This document shows positions 14,745-21,761 of a stretch of 25,624 nt of DNA, piece by piece. Source of the stretch: Pseudomonadota bacterium (GTDB lineage: Bacteria; Myxococcota_A; Polyangia; Fen-1088). Under the pieces are notes generated by a model. It did no database searches. It was not told where the DNA came from and worked only from the letters and a program-made list of their open reading frames with translations. Made by a program: the position numbers and the translations under genes. Numbering within the stretch: the first letter of the stretch is position 1; each line of letters opens with the position of its first letter. Location of the stretch: the NCBI GenBank assembly GCA_023438785.1, contig JAEXQJ010000195.1, forward strand, positions 1 to 25,624, written 5' to 3'.

Positions 14745-16085
14745 ATGGCAATTACGTCGGCCCTGTACCAAGCCAGCGGTCTGGCATCGGGCATGGATAC
14801 GGCCAGCATCGTCGACGCCCTGATCGAAGCCCAATCGGCGCCCCTGACCCAGTACAGCACGCGCAAGGCGGCCTACAACGTCCAGCTCTCAACGATCTCC
14901 GTGCTGACGTCCCGGCTGGAGGCTCTGCAGTCGGCCACGGAGGCGTTGGGGAATTCGGGTGTCACGGTCAACAGCTCGAGCGCGACGTATTCGGATTTCA
15001 CGCTCTCGGGCTCTACCCCCACGGCGTCCAACTACAGCCTGCAGGTAGAGAAGTTGGCCTTGGCGGCCAAGGCGCGCAGCGCGAGTCTCAGCTCCGCCAC
15101 CGACGCCGCGGCGGTCCCCGACGGTAGCCTCCAGTTCACTCTCGACGGCAAAGCCACCGTGGCCATCGACACCACCGGCAAGTCGTTGTCTCAGGTGGCC
15201 GCGGACATCAACGACAAGATCTCCGGCCTCTCCGCCTCGGTGGTGTCCACGGGCTCGGGTTTCGTTCTGGCGGTCACGCGCAAGGATCTGGGCTACACCA
15301 CCACGGCGGCCGGCGCTCTGGAGATCACGCAGGATCCGGGCCTGGGTTTGGCGGTCACCCAGACGGCCCAGAACGCCAAGGTGTGGCTTGACGGCCTGGC
15401 CATCGAGAAAAACAGCAACAGCATCACCGACGCCATCCCCGGCGTGACCATTGATCTCAATGCCGCGTCCAATACGGTCCAAGAGGTCACCTTCACCAAC
15501 GATCAGAGCGCGGCTGTCGATAATCTGAAGACGTTCGTGGATGCCTACAACGACGTCGCGAGCCTGATCACCAGCCAGCTCCACGTCGATCCCGATTCGG
15601 GGCAGACCGAGGAGTTGCTCAACGGATCGAGCATGCGCCTGCTGCAGCGGAAGATGCAGCAGCTCATTTCGGGCGAATCGATTGGCTCTGGGTACGCGCG
15701 CACCCTCGCGGATCTGGGGGTGGAGCTGCAGAAGGATGGGACGCTTGAGCTCGACGAGGAGCAGTTCAGCAAGGCCTTGACCGCCGACCCCACGGGCGTG
15801 AACAAGCTCTTCTCCACCGCCACCACGGGCCTCGCGGATAAGGTGTCCGACATGGTGGAGCAGCAGACCGCGTCGGGTGACGGCGCGCTGGCCACGCGCA
15901 CCGACGCGCTGGAGAAGATGATCGCGAACCTCGATGAGCGCACCGAACGCTTGAACGAGTCGTTGGAGAAACAGCGCGAGCGGCTGACCGCGCAGTTCAC
16001 TGCGATGGAGAACGTCTACAGTTCCATGAACAGCATTTCGAGCTACCTGACCATGCTGGACGACCAGCGTACGTCGAGCGACTAG
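14745..16085 (+). CDS. fliD: FliD, filament cap (HAP2)
   Basis: Caps the growing filament and folds incoming flagellin. The 446-aa product matches FliD at both ends. Near the N-terminus are ASGLASGMDTASIVDALIEA and the long D0 helix with LTSRLEALQSATEALG; the SGLASGxD motif is typical. The middle carries the FliD_C start, YTTTAAGALEITQDPGLG and VWLDGLAIEKNSNSITDAIP, then GVTIDLNAAS. The C-terminal half has VDAYNDVASLITSQL, SIGSGYARTLADLGVELQKD with GTLELDEEQFSKAL, and a coiled coil near 385-430 (RLNESLEKQRERLTAQFTAM). A GGAGG ribosome binding site precedes the ATG. The GT41 gene follows after 8 bp, so the two are probably co-transcribed. Confidence 0.96.
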   Translation: MAITSALYQASGLASGMDTASIVDALIEAQSAPLTQYSTRKAAYNVQLSTISVLTSRLEALQSATEALGNSGVTVNSSSATYSDFTLSGSTPTASNYSLQVEKLALAAKARSASLSSATDAAAVPDGSLQFTLDGKATVAIDTTGKSLSQVAADINDKISGLSASVVSTGSGFVLAVTRKDLGYTTTAAGALEITQDPGLGLAVTQTAQNAKVWLDGLAIEKNSNSITDAIPGVTIDLNAASNTVQEVTFTNDQSAAVDNLKTFVDAYNDVASLITSQLHVDPDSGQTEELLNGSSMRLLQRKMQQLISGESIGSGYARTLADLGVELQKDGTLELDEEQFSKALTADPTGVNKLFSTATTGLADKVSDMVEQQTASGDGALATRTDALEKMIANLDERTERLNESLEKQRERLTAQFTAMENVYSSMNSISSYLTMLDDQRTSSD

Positions 16086-16093
16086 GGCGACGG

Positions 16094-17866
16094 ATGGGCC
16101 AGGCAGCGGCTGCCCGCGAAGCGCGGGCGGTTTCCATCGAACGGGCCGAGACGGCGTTGCGGGAGCAACGCTGGGGCGACGCCATTGCGGACCTGGAGCG
16201 TCTGTTGGCCGCGGGCCGGACGTCGGTTCTGCATCGCGAGTTGGCCCGCTGCCTGCGCCGAACGGGCCGGCCCACGGAGGCCCTGCAGAACTACCTGGAG
16301 GCCCTGCGCCTGGACCCGCGCGACGTGGCGACCCTGCAGGATCTGAGCCTCCTTCTGGCGGACGCGGGGCATCTGGCTGAGGCGCTGGCGGCTCTCGAAC
16401 AGGCCATTAAGCTGAGGCCCGACATGGTCAGCTTGCGCCTCAGTCTGGCTCAACTTGCCCGACGGGCACGGCGCGACGGCCTAGCCGTGACCATCCTGCA
16501 AAGAACCCTGCTCCTGCACCCCGACAGCGTGGAGGTGCACAACAACCTGGGCGCCTATTTGCGCGAGCAGGGCGACATCACGGCCAGCTTGCGGCACTAC
16601 CGGCGCGCCATCGAGCTGGCGCCCGAGCGGATCGCGGTGTGGTCGGGGTACCTCTTCACGCTCAACTGCGATCCCGATCTGGCACCCGAGGAGGTGGCGC
16701 GCGAGCACCGCCGCTTCGGCGAGTTGCTGGCGCCCGCGCGACGGCTCGTGCCGGTCAAGGGCGCAACTGACGTTCTGCGTGTGGGCTACATGTCCGCCGA
16801 CTTCCATGCCCACTCGGTGGCGTATTTCATCGCGCCCGTGATCGCGGCCCACGATCGGCGGCGCGTGCACGTCACGTGCTACGCCACCGACGCGGGCAGC
16901 GACGCCATGACCGAGCGGCTGCGTGGTCTGGCGGATGATTGGCGCGAGGTGGCCTCTCTCGACGACGCGCAATTGGCCCGGCAGATCTCCGAGGACGGCA
17001 TCCACGTGCTCGTGGATCTGAGCGGACACACGGCGCTGAACCGTCTGTCGGCCATGGCCCGTCGCCTGGCGCCCGTGCAGGCTACCTATCTGGGCTATCC
17101 CAACACCACGGGGGTCCCCGCCATCGATCTGCGCATCACCGACGGGCTGGCCGATCCGCCCGGTGATGCGGATGCGTGGCACACGGAGCGGCTGGTGCGC
17201 CTGCCCGGCGGGTTCGTGGCTTGGGACCCGCCCGAGTGGGCGCATGCCGTGCCCGTGGCGCCGGTGCGCGCGGGCGACGAGATCAGCTTTGGCTGCTTCA
17301 ACAACCTGGCCAAGCTGAGCGAGCGCGTGCTGTCCACGTGGGCTCGTCTGCTGGCCCAGGTGCCGCGGGCGCGCCTCGTGCTCAAGGCGGGCGGTCTGGC
17401 CGACGAGCGGGTGCGTGGGCGGGTCTACGAGATCTGGGAGCGCCACGGCGTCAGCCCCGAGCGCGTGCATCTTCTGGCGAGCACGCAGTCGCCCGCCGAC
17501 CATCTGGCCTGCTACGGCGAGGTGGACGTGGCCCTCGATCCCTTTCCGTACAACGGCACCACGACCACGTGCGAAACCTTGTGGATGGGCGTCCCTGTGG
17601 TCACCCTGGCCGGGCGCAGCCACGCCGGTCGGGTGGGATGCAGTCTGCTTCACCGGGTGGGGTTGGACGATCTCGTGGCCGCCGATGAGGATGCGTACAT
17701 CGCCCTCGCGAGCCGTTTGGCGCGCGATCGTCAGCGCCTCGCGGAGCTGCGTTTGGGCTTGCGCAGCCGCCTGCAGGCCTCGACGCTCGGGGACGCCGGG
17801 CGCCTGGCACGCGAGCTGGAGGACGCGTACGAGGAGGCTTGGCGGAGAGCGGCGCCAGCCGATTGA
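16094..17866 (+). CDS. TPR-GT41 (OGT-like) glycosyltransferase, probable filament glycosylation
   Basis: A 590-aa cytoplasmic protein built like O-GlcNAc transferase. Residues about 15-180 form TPR repeats (for example HRELARCLRRTGRPTEALQN and VHNNLGAYLREQGDITASLR), and 225-585 form the GT41 catalytic domain. Key motifs align with human OGT: VGYMSADFHAHSVAYF with His240 at the position of OGT His498; ATYLGYPNTTG at 330-340; FGCFNNLAKLSE with Lys407 at the position of OGT Lys842; and DPFPYNGTTTTCETLWMGVP with VVTLAGRSHAGRVGCSLLHR for donor binding. Such enzymes add sugars to Ser/Thr, and some modify flagellin (Listeria GmaR is an OGT-like example). It lies 8 bp after fliD, and flagellin has a Ser/Thr-rich centre. 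The sugar donor is unknown; UDP-GlcNAc or an amino-sugar made by the next gene are both possible. Confidence 0.9.
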   Translation: MGQAAAAREARAVSIERAETALREQRWGDAIADLERLLAAGRTSVLHRELARCLRRTGRPTEALQNYLEALRLDPRDVATLQDLSLLLADAGHLAEALAALEQAIKLRPDMVSLRLSLAQLARRARRDGLAVTILQRTLLLHPDSVEVHNNLGAYLREQGDITASLRHYRRAIELAPERIAVWSGYLFTLNCDPDLAPEEVAREHRRFGELLAPARRLVPVKGATDVLRVGYMSADFHAHSVAYFIAPVIAAHDRRRVHVTCYATDAGSDAMTERLRGLADDWREVASLDDAQLARQISEDGIHVLVDLSGHTALNRLSAMARRLAPVQATYLGYPNTTGVPAIDLRITDGLADPPGDADAWHTERLVRLPGGFVAWDPPEWAHAVPVAPVRAGDEISFGCFNNLAKLSERVLSTWARLLAQVPRARLVLKAGGLADERVRGRVYEIWERHGVSPERVHLLASTQSPADHLACYGEVDVALDPFPYNGTTTTCETLWMGVPVVTLAGRSHAGRVGCSLLHRVGLDDLVAADEDAYIALASRLARDRQRLAELRLGLRSRLQASTLGDAGRLARELEDAYEEAWRRAAPAD

Positions 17867-17918
17867 CCCTGCCGCCAAGTTTGTGACGGGAGCAGGCCGT
17901 CTTCGAGGGACGTAACGG

Positions 17919-17936
17919 CGCTTCGGCGCGGTTTTG
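17919..17936 (+). terminator. Weak terminator-like hairpin after the GT41 gene
   Basis: GCGC-TTCG-GCGC (17919-17930), a short stem with the stable UUCG tetraloop, is followed by GG and four T residues (17933-17936). The stem is only 4 bp, so termination would be partial, but it lies in the right place, just before a new promoter-like element. Confidence 0.4.
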
Positions 17937-17940
17937 CCCC

Positions 17941-17956
17941 TGGCGTAGGCCTTGCA
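17941..17956 (+). promoter_or_regulatory. σ54-like promoter upstream of the aminotransferase
   Basis: TGGCGT-aggcc-TTGCA fits the σ54 pattern TGGCAC-N5-TTGCW with exact spacing (GG at 17942-17943, GC at 17954-17955) and two changes in less critical positions. Transcription would start near 17966, about 94 bases before the ATG at 18060. It suggests that the aminotransferase is switched on with the flagellar genes. Confidence 0.55.
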
Positions 17957-18059
17957 GTCAGTCTTGGCCTTCCCCATGTCCTCTCTCGTGACGGAGCTGC
18001 AGACGCCGGTGCCCGGGGTGAGCCCGGGTCATGGGCGACCACACACAGGAGAAGAAGCC

Positions 18060-19169
18060 ATGATCCCCTGGGCACAACCCCTTCTTTTCGGCGACGAGGC
18101 CACGCTGGTGGCGGAGGCCCTGCGCTCCACGGCCATTTCGGGTGGTCCCTTCGTCGAGCAATTCGAGGTGGATTTTGCCGCCTACCACGGCGTGCCCGGT
18201 CACGCCCTCTTGGTGTCCAACGGCACCACCGCGCTGGAGCTGGCCCTGCGCGGATTGGGCATCGGGCCTGGCGACGAGGTCATCGTCCCCGGCTTCGGCT
18301 TCGCCGCCGCGGCCAACATGGCGCTGGTCTGCGGGGCCACGCCCGTGTTGGCCGACGTGACCGAGGACAGTTGGCTCCTGGATCCGGCCGACGTGGCCCG
18401 GCGCCTCAGTCCGCGCACGCGCGCCGTGGTGGCCATTCACAGCTACGGCAACGTGTGCGACATGCCGGCGCTGGCCAAGCTGGCCCACCAGGCGGGCGCG
18501 GCCCTCATCGAAGACTGCGCCGAGTCGCTGCTGTGCCGTTACGACGGCCAGTTGTGCGGCACGATGGGCGACGTGGGGGCTTTCAGTTTTCAGGCCACCA
18601 AGACCCTGACCTGCGGTGAGGGCGGCCTGGTCGTGGCCCGCGAATCAGCGCTGCTCGAACGCATGCGTCTCATCCGCAGCCACGGGATGCGACCCGAGCG
18701 CAAGTACTGGCACGAAGTGGTGGGCCACAACTTCCGCCTGACCAACTTGCAGGCCGCCATGCTGTGCGCGCAGTGGCGCCACCTGGACGAGCTGGCCCGT
18801 CGACGCGTCCGCGTCTACCGCTGGTACGAAGAACGGCTGGTGGGCCGACCCGGGCTGCACCTGCCCCACGTGGCCGCCTCCGTCGAGGCTGTTATGTGGG
18901 GCGTGGCCCTGCGTCTGGACCCGCAGCGCGTGCCGCTGGGCCGCGACGCCGTGATCGATCGCATGGCTCAGGCGGGGATTGAAACGCGGCCCGGCTTCTT
19001 CCCCTTGTCCGCGCAGCCGGCCTTCGCGCGCCCGCCCCTCGGTGTGAGCGAGCGCGTGGCCGCGCAGATCATCAGCCTGCCGGCCTCGCCCACGCTGAGC
19101 CGGGCCCAGGTGGACGAGATCTGCGACCGCTTCCTGGAGGCGGTTGGCCGTCCTGGCCAGCGGGCCTGA
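18060..19169 (+). CDS. DegT/DnrJ/EryC1 sugar aminotransferase
   Basis: A 369-aa PLP-dependent enzyme of the family that turns a keto-sugar nucleotide into an amino sugar (perosamine synthase, PglE and viosamine-type enzymes). Fold-type I signatures are clear: LVSNGTTALELALRGLGIGP, GDEVIVPGFGFAAAANMAL, the cofactor-contacting IEDCAESL, and the Schiff-base lysine in FSFQATKTLTCGEGG (Lys181). HNFRLTNLQAAM is the usual substrate loop. The start at 18060 is chosen over upstream frames because of its ACAGGAGAAG site and its family-typical MIPWAQPLLFGDEA opening. Downstream of fliD and the GT41 gene and under a σ54-like element, it probably supplies an amino-sugar nucleotide for flagellin glycosylation. 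The substrate is not readable from sequence; an O-antigen role is possible. It is convergent with the lipoprotein gene (14-bp gap). Confidence 0.9.
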   Translation: MIPWAQPLLFGDEATLVAEALRSTAISGGPFVEQFEVDFAAYHGVPGHALLVSNGTTALELALRGLGIGPGDEVIVPGFGFAAAANMALVCGATPVLADVTEDSWLLDPADVARRLSPRTRAVVAIHSYGNVCDMPALAKLAHQAGAALIEDCAESLLCRYDGQLCGTMGDVGAFSFQATKTLTCGEGGLVVARESALLERMRLIRSHGMRPERKYWHEVVGHNFRLTNLQAAMLCAQWRHLDELARRRVRVYRWYEERLVGRPGLHLPHVAASVEAVMWGVALRLDPQRVPLGRDAVIDRMAQAGIETRPGFFPLSAQPAFARPPLGVSERVAAQIISLPASPTLSRAQVDEICDRFLEAVGRPGQRA

Positions 19170-19183
19170 GCCCGCGCGGAAGG

Positions 19184-19873
19184 CTACTTTTCGTCGTCGG
19201 CGGCGGGCAGCGCGGGAATGGGGGCCATGTAGAGCAAGACCGGGCCCGTCTGCGTGTTGGTGGCCCACGACGTCGAAGACACGGGGGCGCCGTACTTGTT
19301 CCCGTAGGTGAGCGAGCTCGTGGCCGTGGCCGTGGCCAGGCCGGTTTCGGGCTGTGGCGCCGCGTAGAGGGGCTGAGGTCCCAATTCGGTCGATGTCACG
19401 GTCTTGGTGCGCACACCCGCATCGGGCAAGGGAGCCGCGTAGTCGGTGACTGGGTCGGTGAGGACGGCGGTGCGCGAAGCGGTCGAGGTCTTGGTGCTGG
19501 CGCCCGCGTCGGGAAAGGGGGCCGCGTAGTCGGGGACCGGGTTCGTGAAGACGGCGGTGCGCGAGGTGGTAGAGGAGTCCGTGGCGGTCTTCGTTGTCGC
19601 GCCGCCGGGCTGAGTCAGCGAGGAGGTGGCCGTGCTGGTGGCTTTGGTCGTGTCGGACATAGGGGCCGAATAGAGGCCGACCGCGCCCGTGTCGGTCACC
19701 GTGGAGGTCAGGCTTGCGTTCGGTACATCCGCGGACCCGTCGCGCGAGTCCGTGCTCGAATCGCTGCAGCCGCCCAACACCAGGCCCAGGCCCATGGAGG
19801 CGGGCACCACCACCGTGCGCATGGTCTCTCGCAAAAAGTCATTAATGCGTTCGCGAATCTCGCGTTCTTTCAT
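19184..19873 (-). CDS. Lipoprotein with six Y-x-A-P repeats
   Basis: A 229-aa predicted lipoprotein with no recognised domain. The ATG at 19873 has GGAGG just upstream. It begins with a charged helix (MKEREIRERINDFLRETMRT), unusual before a signal peptide, then VVVPASMGLGLVLGGC with the lipidated Cys at 36. The rest is low-complexity Ser/Thr/Asp/Ala sequence with the motif Y-x-A-P at about residues 68, 116, 145, 170, 194 and 215, often as YAAP-x-PDAG; spacing tightens from 48 to 21 residues. Copies two and three lie in a 26-residue direct repeat. Similar short 'YGAP/YxAP...PDAG' lipoproteins are, to my recollection, found in myxobacteria, but I cannot confirm this. Function is unknown; a binding or modification substrate is conceivable. 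It ends ADDEK. Confidence 0.78.
   Translation of the reverse strand: MKEREIRERINDFLRETMRTVVVPASMGLGLVLGGCSDSSTDSRDGSADVPNASLTSTVTDTGAVGLYSAPMSDTTKATSTATSSLTQPGGATTKTATDSSTTSRTAVFTNPVPDYAAPFPDAGASTKTSTASRTAVLTDPVTDYAAPLPDAGVRTKTVTSTELGPQPLYAAPQPETGLATATATSSLTYGNKYGAPVSSTSWATNTQTGPVLLYMAPIPALPAADDEK
19400..19564 (-). repeat. Imperfect 78-bp direct repeat inside the lipoprotein gene
   Basis: Two copies, 19487-19564 and 19400-19477, are offset by 87 bp, keeping the reading frame. They encode SRTAVFTNPVPDYAAPFPDAG-x-xTKT and SRTAVLTDPVTDYAAPLPDAG-x-xTKT, with 20 of 26 residues identical. This points to expansion by in-frame duplication of one Y-A-A-P unit. Confidence 0.8.
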
Positions 19874-19922
19874 GGTCCCCTCCGCGGTCCAGGTCAGGAA
19901 CAGCAGCATGCTAGCGAGAGTT

Positions 19923-19940
19923 GGGCTGCTCGAACAGCCC
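19923..19940. repeat. Hairpin in the leader between lipoprotein and HDOD genes
   Basis: GGGCTG-ctcgaa-CAGCCC is a perfect 6-bp inverted repeat about 50 bases upstream of the lipoprotein start (minus strand). It could be a regulatory or mRNA structure. The 214-bp divergent region 19874-20087 otherwise shows no clear promoter. Confidence 0.35.
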
Positions 19941-20087
19941 CCAGGCGTTGTCGGACGTGACCGTGCCCACGCCCGCGAGAAACCGCAGTGCGGTGCGCAT
20001 CGGCCAATCCGGCCAGCCTCGCGTCGCCACTAACCGCTGCCCCGAACGCGCGGAGTCCCCGCCGCCTGGGGTATCATCCAAGCGCGC

Positions 20088-20978
20088 ATGAACGAATCCA
20101 AGGATTCCGCGGAACGGCGCGATGTGGCCCGCGATGTGGAGACAGCGGTCCTGCGGGCCATCGACGACAACACCCTCGATCTGCCCACCTTGCCGGTGGT
20201 GGCGGCGCGCGTGCTGGCCATGCTGGCGCAACCCGATTTCTCCCTCGACAAGGTGGCCAAGCTCATCGAGTCCGACCCCATCCTGGCGGCCCGCCTGTTG
20301 TCCCGACTGCGCAAAGCCGCCTTCGCGGGCCTGCAGCGCTTCGATTCCGTTCTCACCTGCGTGACCCGACTGGGCGCGCGCGAGCTGCGCGTGTTCCTCG
20401 TCGAGACCTCGGTGCATCAGGTGCTCGAGTCGCGCAACCCCATCATCTCGGAGATGTGCCGCGAGCTGTGGCGGCACTCGCTGGCGGTGGCCATCCTGTC
20501 GCGCGAGCTGAGCGTGGCGACCCATGGCCTGCACCCGGATACCGCCTATCTGGCAGGCCTGCTCCACGACGTGGGGCGGCCGGTGTTGGCGGCCAAGCTG
20601 TTGGAGTCCGAGCAGCACCTGCTGGGCGTACACACGCAGCGCTGGATCATGCCGTCCACCTGGTTGGCCATCATTTCAGACAAGCACCGCTCCGTCGGCG
20701 CGGCCTTGGCCGACAACTGGGGGCTGCCCGAGAGCGTGGCCCACGCCATTCGCCACAGCGCGGCCTACGACACCCAGGATCGTTTCGCCGACAGCAACAT
20801 CGTTTCGCTGGCCGACCTGCTGTCCCGGCAGCAGGGCATCTACGTGGGGCCGGTGGAAGTGTCCGAGGTGGACCGGCGGGTCAGCGAGGGTTGCGAGCTG
20901 CTGGGCCTGGAAGAGGCCACGCTCGAGCGCATCCTGCGCGACATCGACAAACGCATCGGCGACCGCCTGGGCGCATAG
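20088..20978 (+). CDS. HDOD-domain signalling protein
   Basis: A 296-aa soluble protein made of one HDOD domain (about 28-235), a diverged relative of the HD-GYP/HD hydrolases used as a signalling scaffold, often linked to motility or c-di-GMP. It has LDLPTLPVVAARVLAMLAQP and SLDKVAKLIESDPILAARLL near the N-terminus, the usual HDOD opening. Histidine positions resemble metal ligands of true HD enzymes: His130 (LWRHS), His160-Asp161 (LLHDVGRPVLA), His200, His223 (AIRHS) and Asp242. Retention of these makes some catalysis or metal binding possible, although most HDOD proteins are thought inactive. No clear ribosome binding site precedes the ATG. It is convergent with motB (9-bp gap) and divergent from the lipoprotein gene. 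Confidence 0.88.
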   Translation: MNESKDSAERRDVARDVETAVLRAIDDNTLDLPTLPVVAARVLAMLAQPDFSLDKVAKLIESDPILAARLLSRLRKAAFAGLQRFDSVLTCVTRLGARELRVFLVETSVHQVLESRNPIISEMCRELWRHSLAVAILSRELSVATHGLHPDTAYLAGLLHDVGRPVLAAKLLESEQHLLGVHTQRWIMPSTWLAIISDKHRSVGAALADNWGLPESVAHAIRHSAAYDTQDRFADSNIVSLADLLSRQQGIYVGPVEVSEVDRRVSEGCELLGLEEATLERILRDIDKRIGDRLGA

Positions 20979-20987
20979 GCGCCGGCT

Positions 20988-21758
20988 TCAGCGCGCCAGC
21001 ACGTCGTAGGCGTCGGCGGGTTTGACCTCGACCACCAACTCCACGCGGCGGTTCAGCTCGCGGTTGGCGGGGGTGCTGTTGGGAACCATGGGCCGGGTGG
21101 CGGCGTAGCCGGCGGCGCTGAGGTAGCGGCCCTCGATGAAGCCCGCCTCTTGGATGTAGCTGGCCACCGCAGCGGCACGCGAGGCTGAGAGGTCCCAGTT
21201 GTCGCGGAAACGCGTGCGGCTGGCCGGCAGATCGTCGGTGTGGCCCTCGACGCGCACGGGGCGATGGAACGTTGCCAGCTCAGAGGCGATGGAGTCCAAA
21301 ACCGGGATCACCTCGGGACGAATGGCGGCCTGCGAGGGATCGAAGAAGTGCGAGGCCGAAAGTCGAATCATGATCTTGCGGCCCTCGACATGCAGCAACA
21401 CGGTCTTGGTGGCGTCGGGGCGATCCTGCAGCATGCCCTTGAGGCGCTTTTCCAGACGGCGGCGCACGGCCTCCACGGCCTCCACGTCCTGCCGGCTGGC
21501 CTGCTCCGACATGTTGCTCACGCAGCCGCTCTCGTAGAGCGGTCCCTCGAAGATGGGCATCTGGTCCGAGCCGCCGGTGCCTTTGAAGTGCATGGCGAAC
21601 TTGATCGATTTGACCACGTCGATCATGCGCTTCTGGTCCACGCGACTGACCGCGTACATGACGACGAAAAATGCGAACAGCAGGGTCATGAAGTCGGCGT
21701 AAGACACCAACCAGCGTTCGTGATTCTCGTGCTCCTCGTGGACTTCTCGTTTGGCCAC
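20988..21758 (-). CDS. motB: MotB-type stator protein (MotD-like)
   Basis: Stator subunit that anchors the motor to peptidoglycan and carries the ion-binding aspartate. The 256-aa product starts HEEHENHERWLVSYADFMTL, very like the start of Pseudomonas MotD. The single transmembrane helix is at about 21-39, with the ion-channel Asp22 in SYAD. The linker/plug region is about 40-70. An OmpA-like peptidoglycan-binding domain is at about 125-245, with VRVEGHTDDLPASRTRFRDN and WDLSASRA (Asp189, Arg194), then NRELNRRVELVVE. The start is GTG at 21758 with AAGGAA at good spacing. It follows motA with a 3-bp gap and ends the minus-strand operon. Ion choice, proton versus sodium, is not proved by sequence, but the MotC/MotD likeness favours protons. 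Confidence 0.94.
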   Translation of the reverse strand: MAKREVHEEHENHERWLVSYADFMTLLFAFFVVMYAVSRVDQKRMIDVVKSIKFAMHFKGTGGSDQMPIFEGPLYESGCVSNMSEQASRQDVEAVEAVRRRLEKRLKGMLQDRPDATKTVLLHVEGRKIMIRLSASHFFDPSQAAIRPEVIPVLDSIASELATFHRPVRVEGHTDDLPASRTRFRDNWDLSASRAAAVASYIQEAGFIEGRYLSAAGYAATRPMVPNSTPANRELNRRVELVVEVKPADAYDVLAR

Positions 21759-21761
21759 GGT

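Noticed and set aside
17952..18059. Upstream start for the aminotransferase
   Set aside because: The added residues are not family-like and would place the start inside the σ54-like element. The ATG at 18060 has a good ribosome binding site.
20001..20633. Minus-strand frame antisense to the HDOD gene
   Set aside because: Its upper part is antisense to HDOD motifs and rich in His, Gln, Arg and Gly. Only the last 29 codons lie in free sequence, listed as a separate weak finding.
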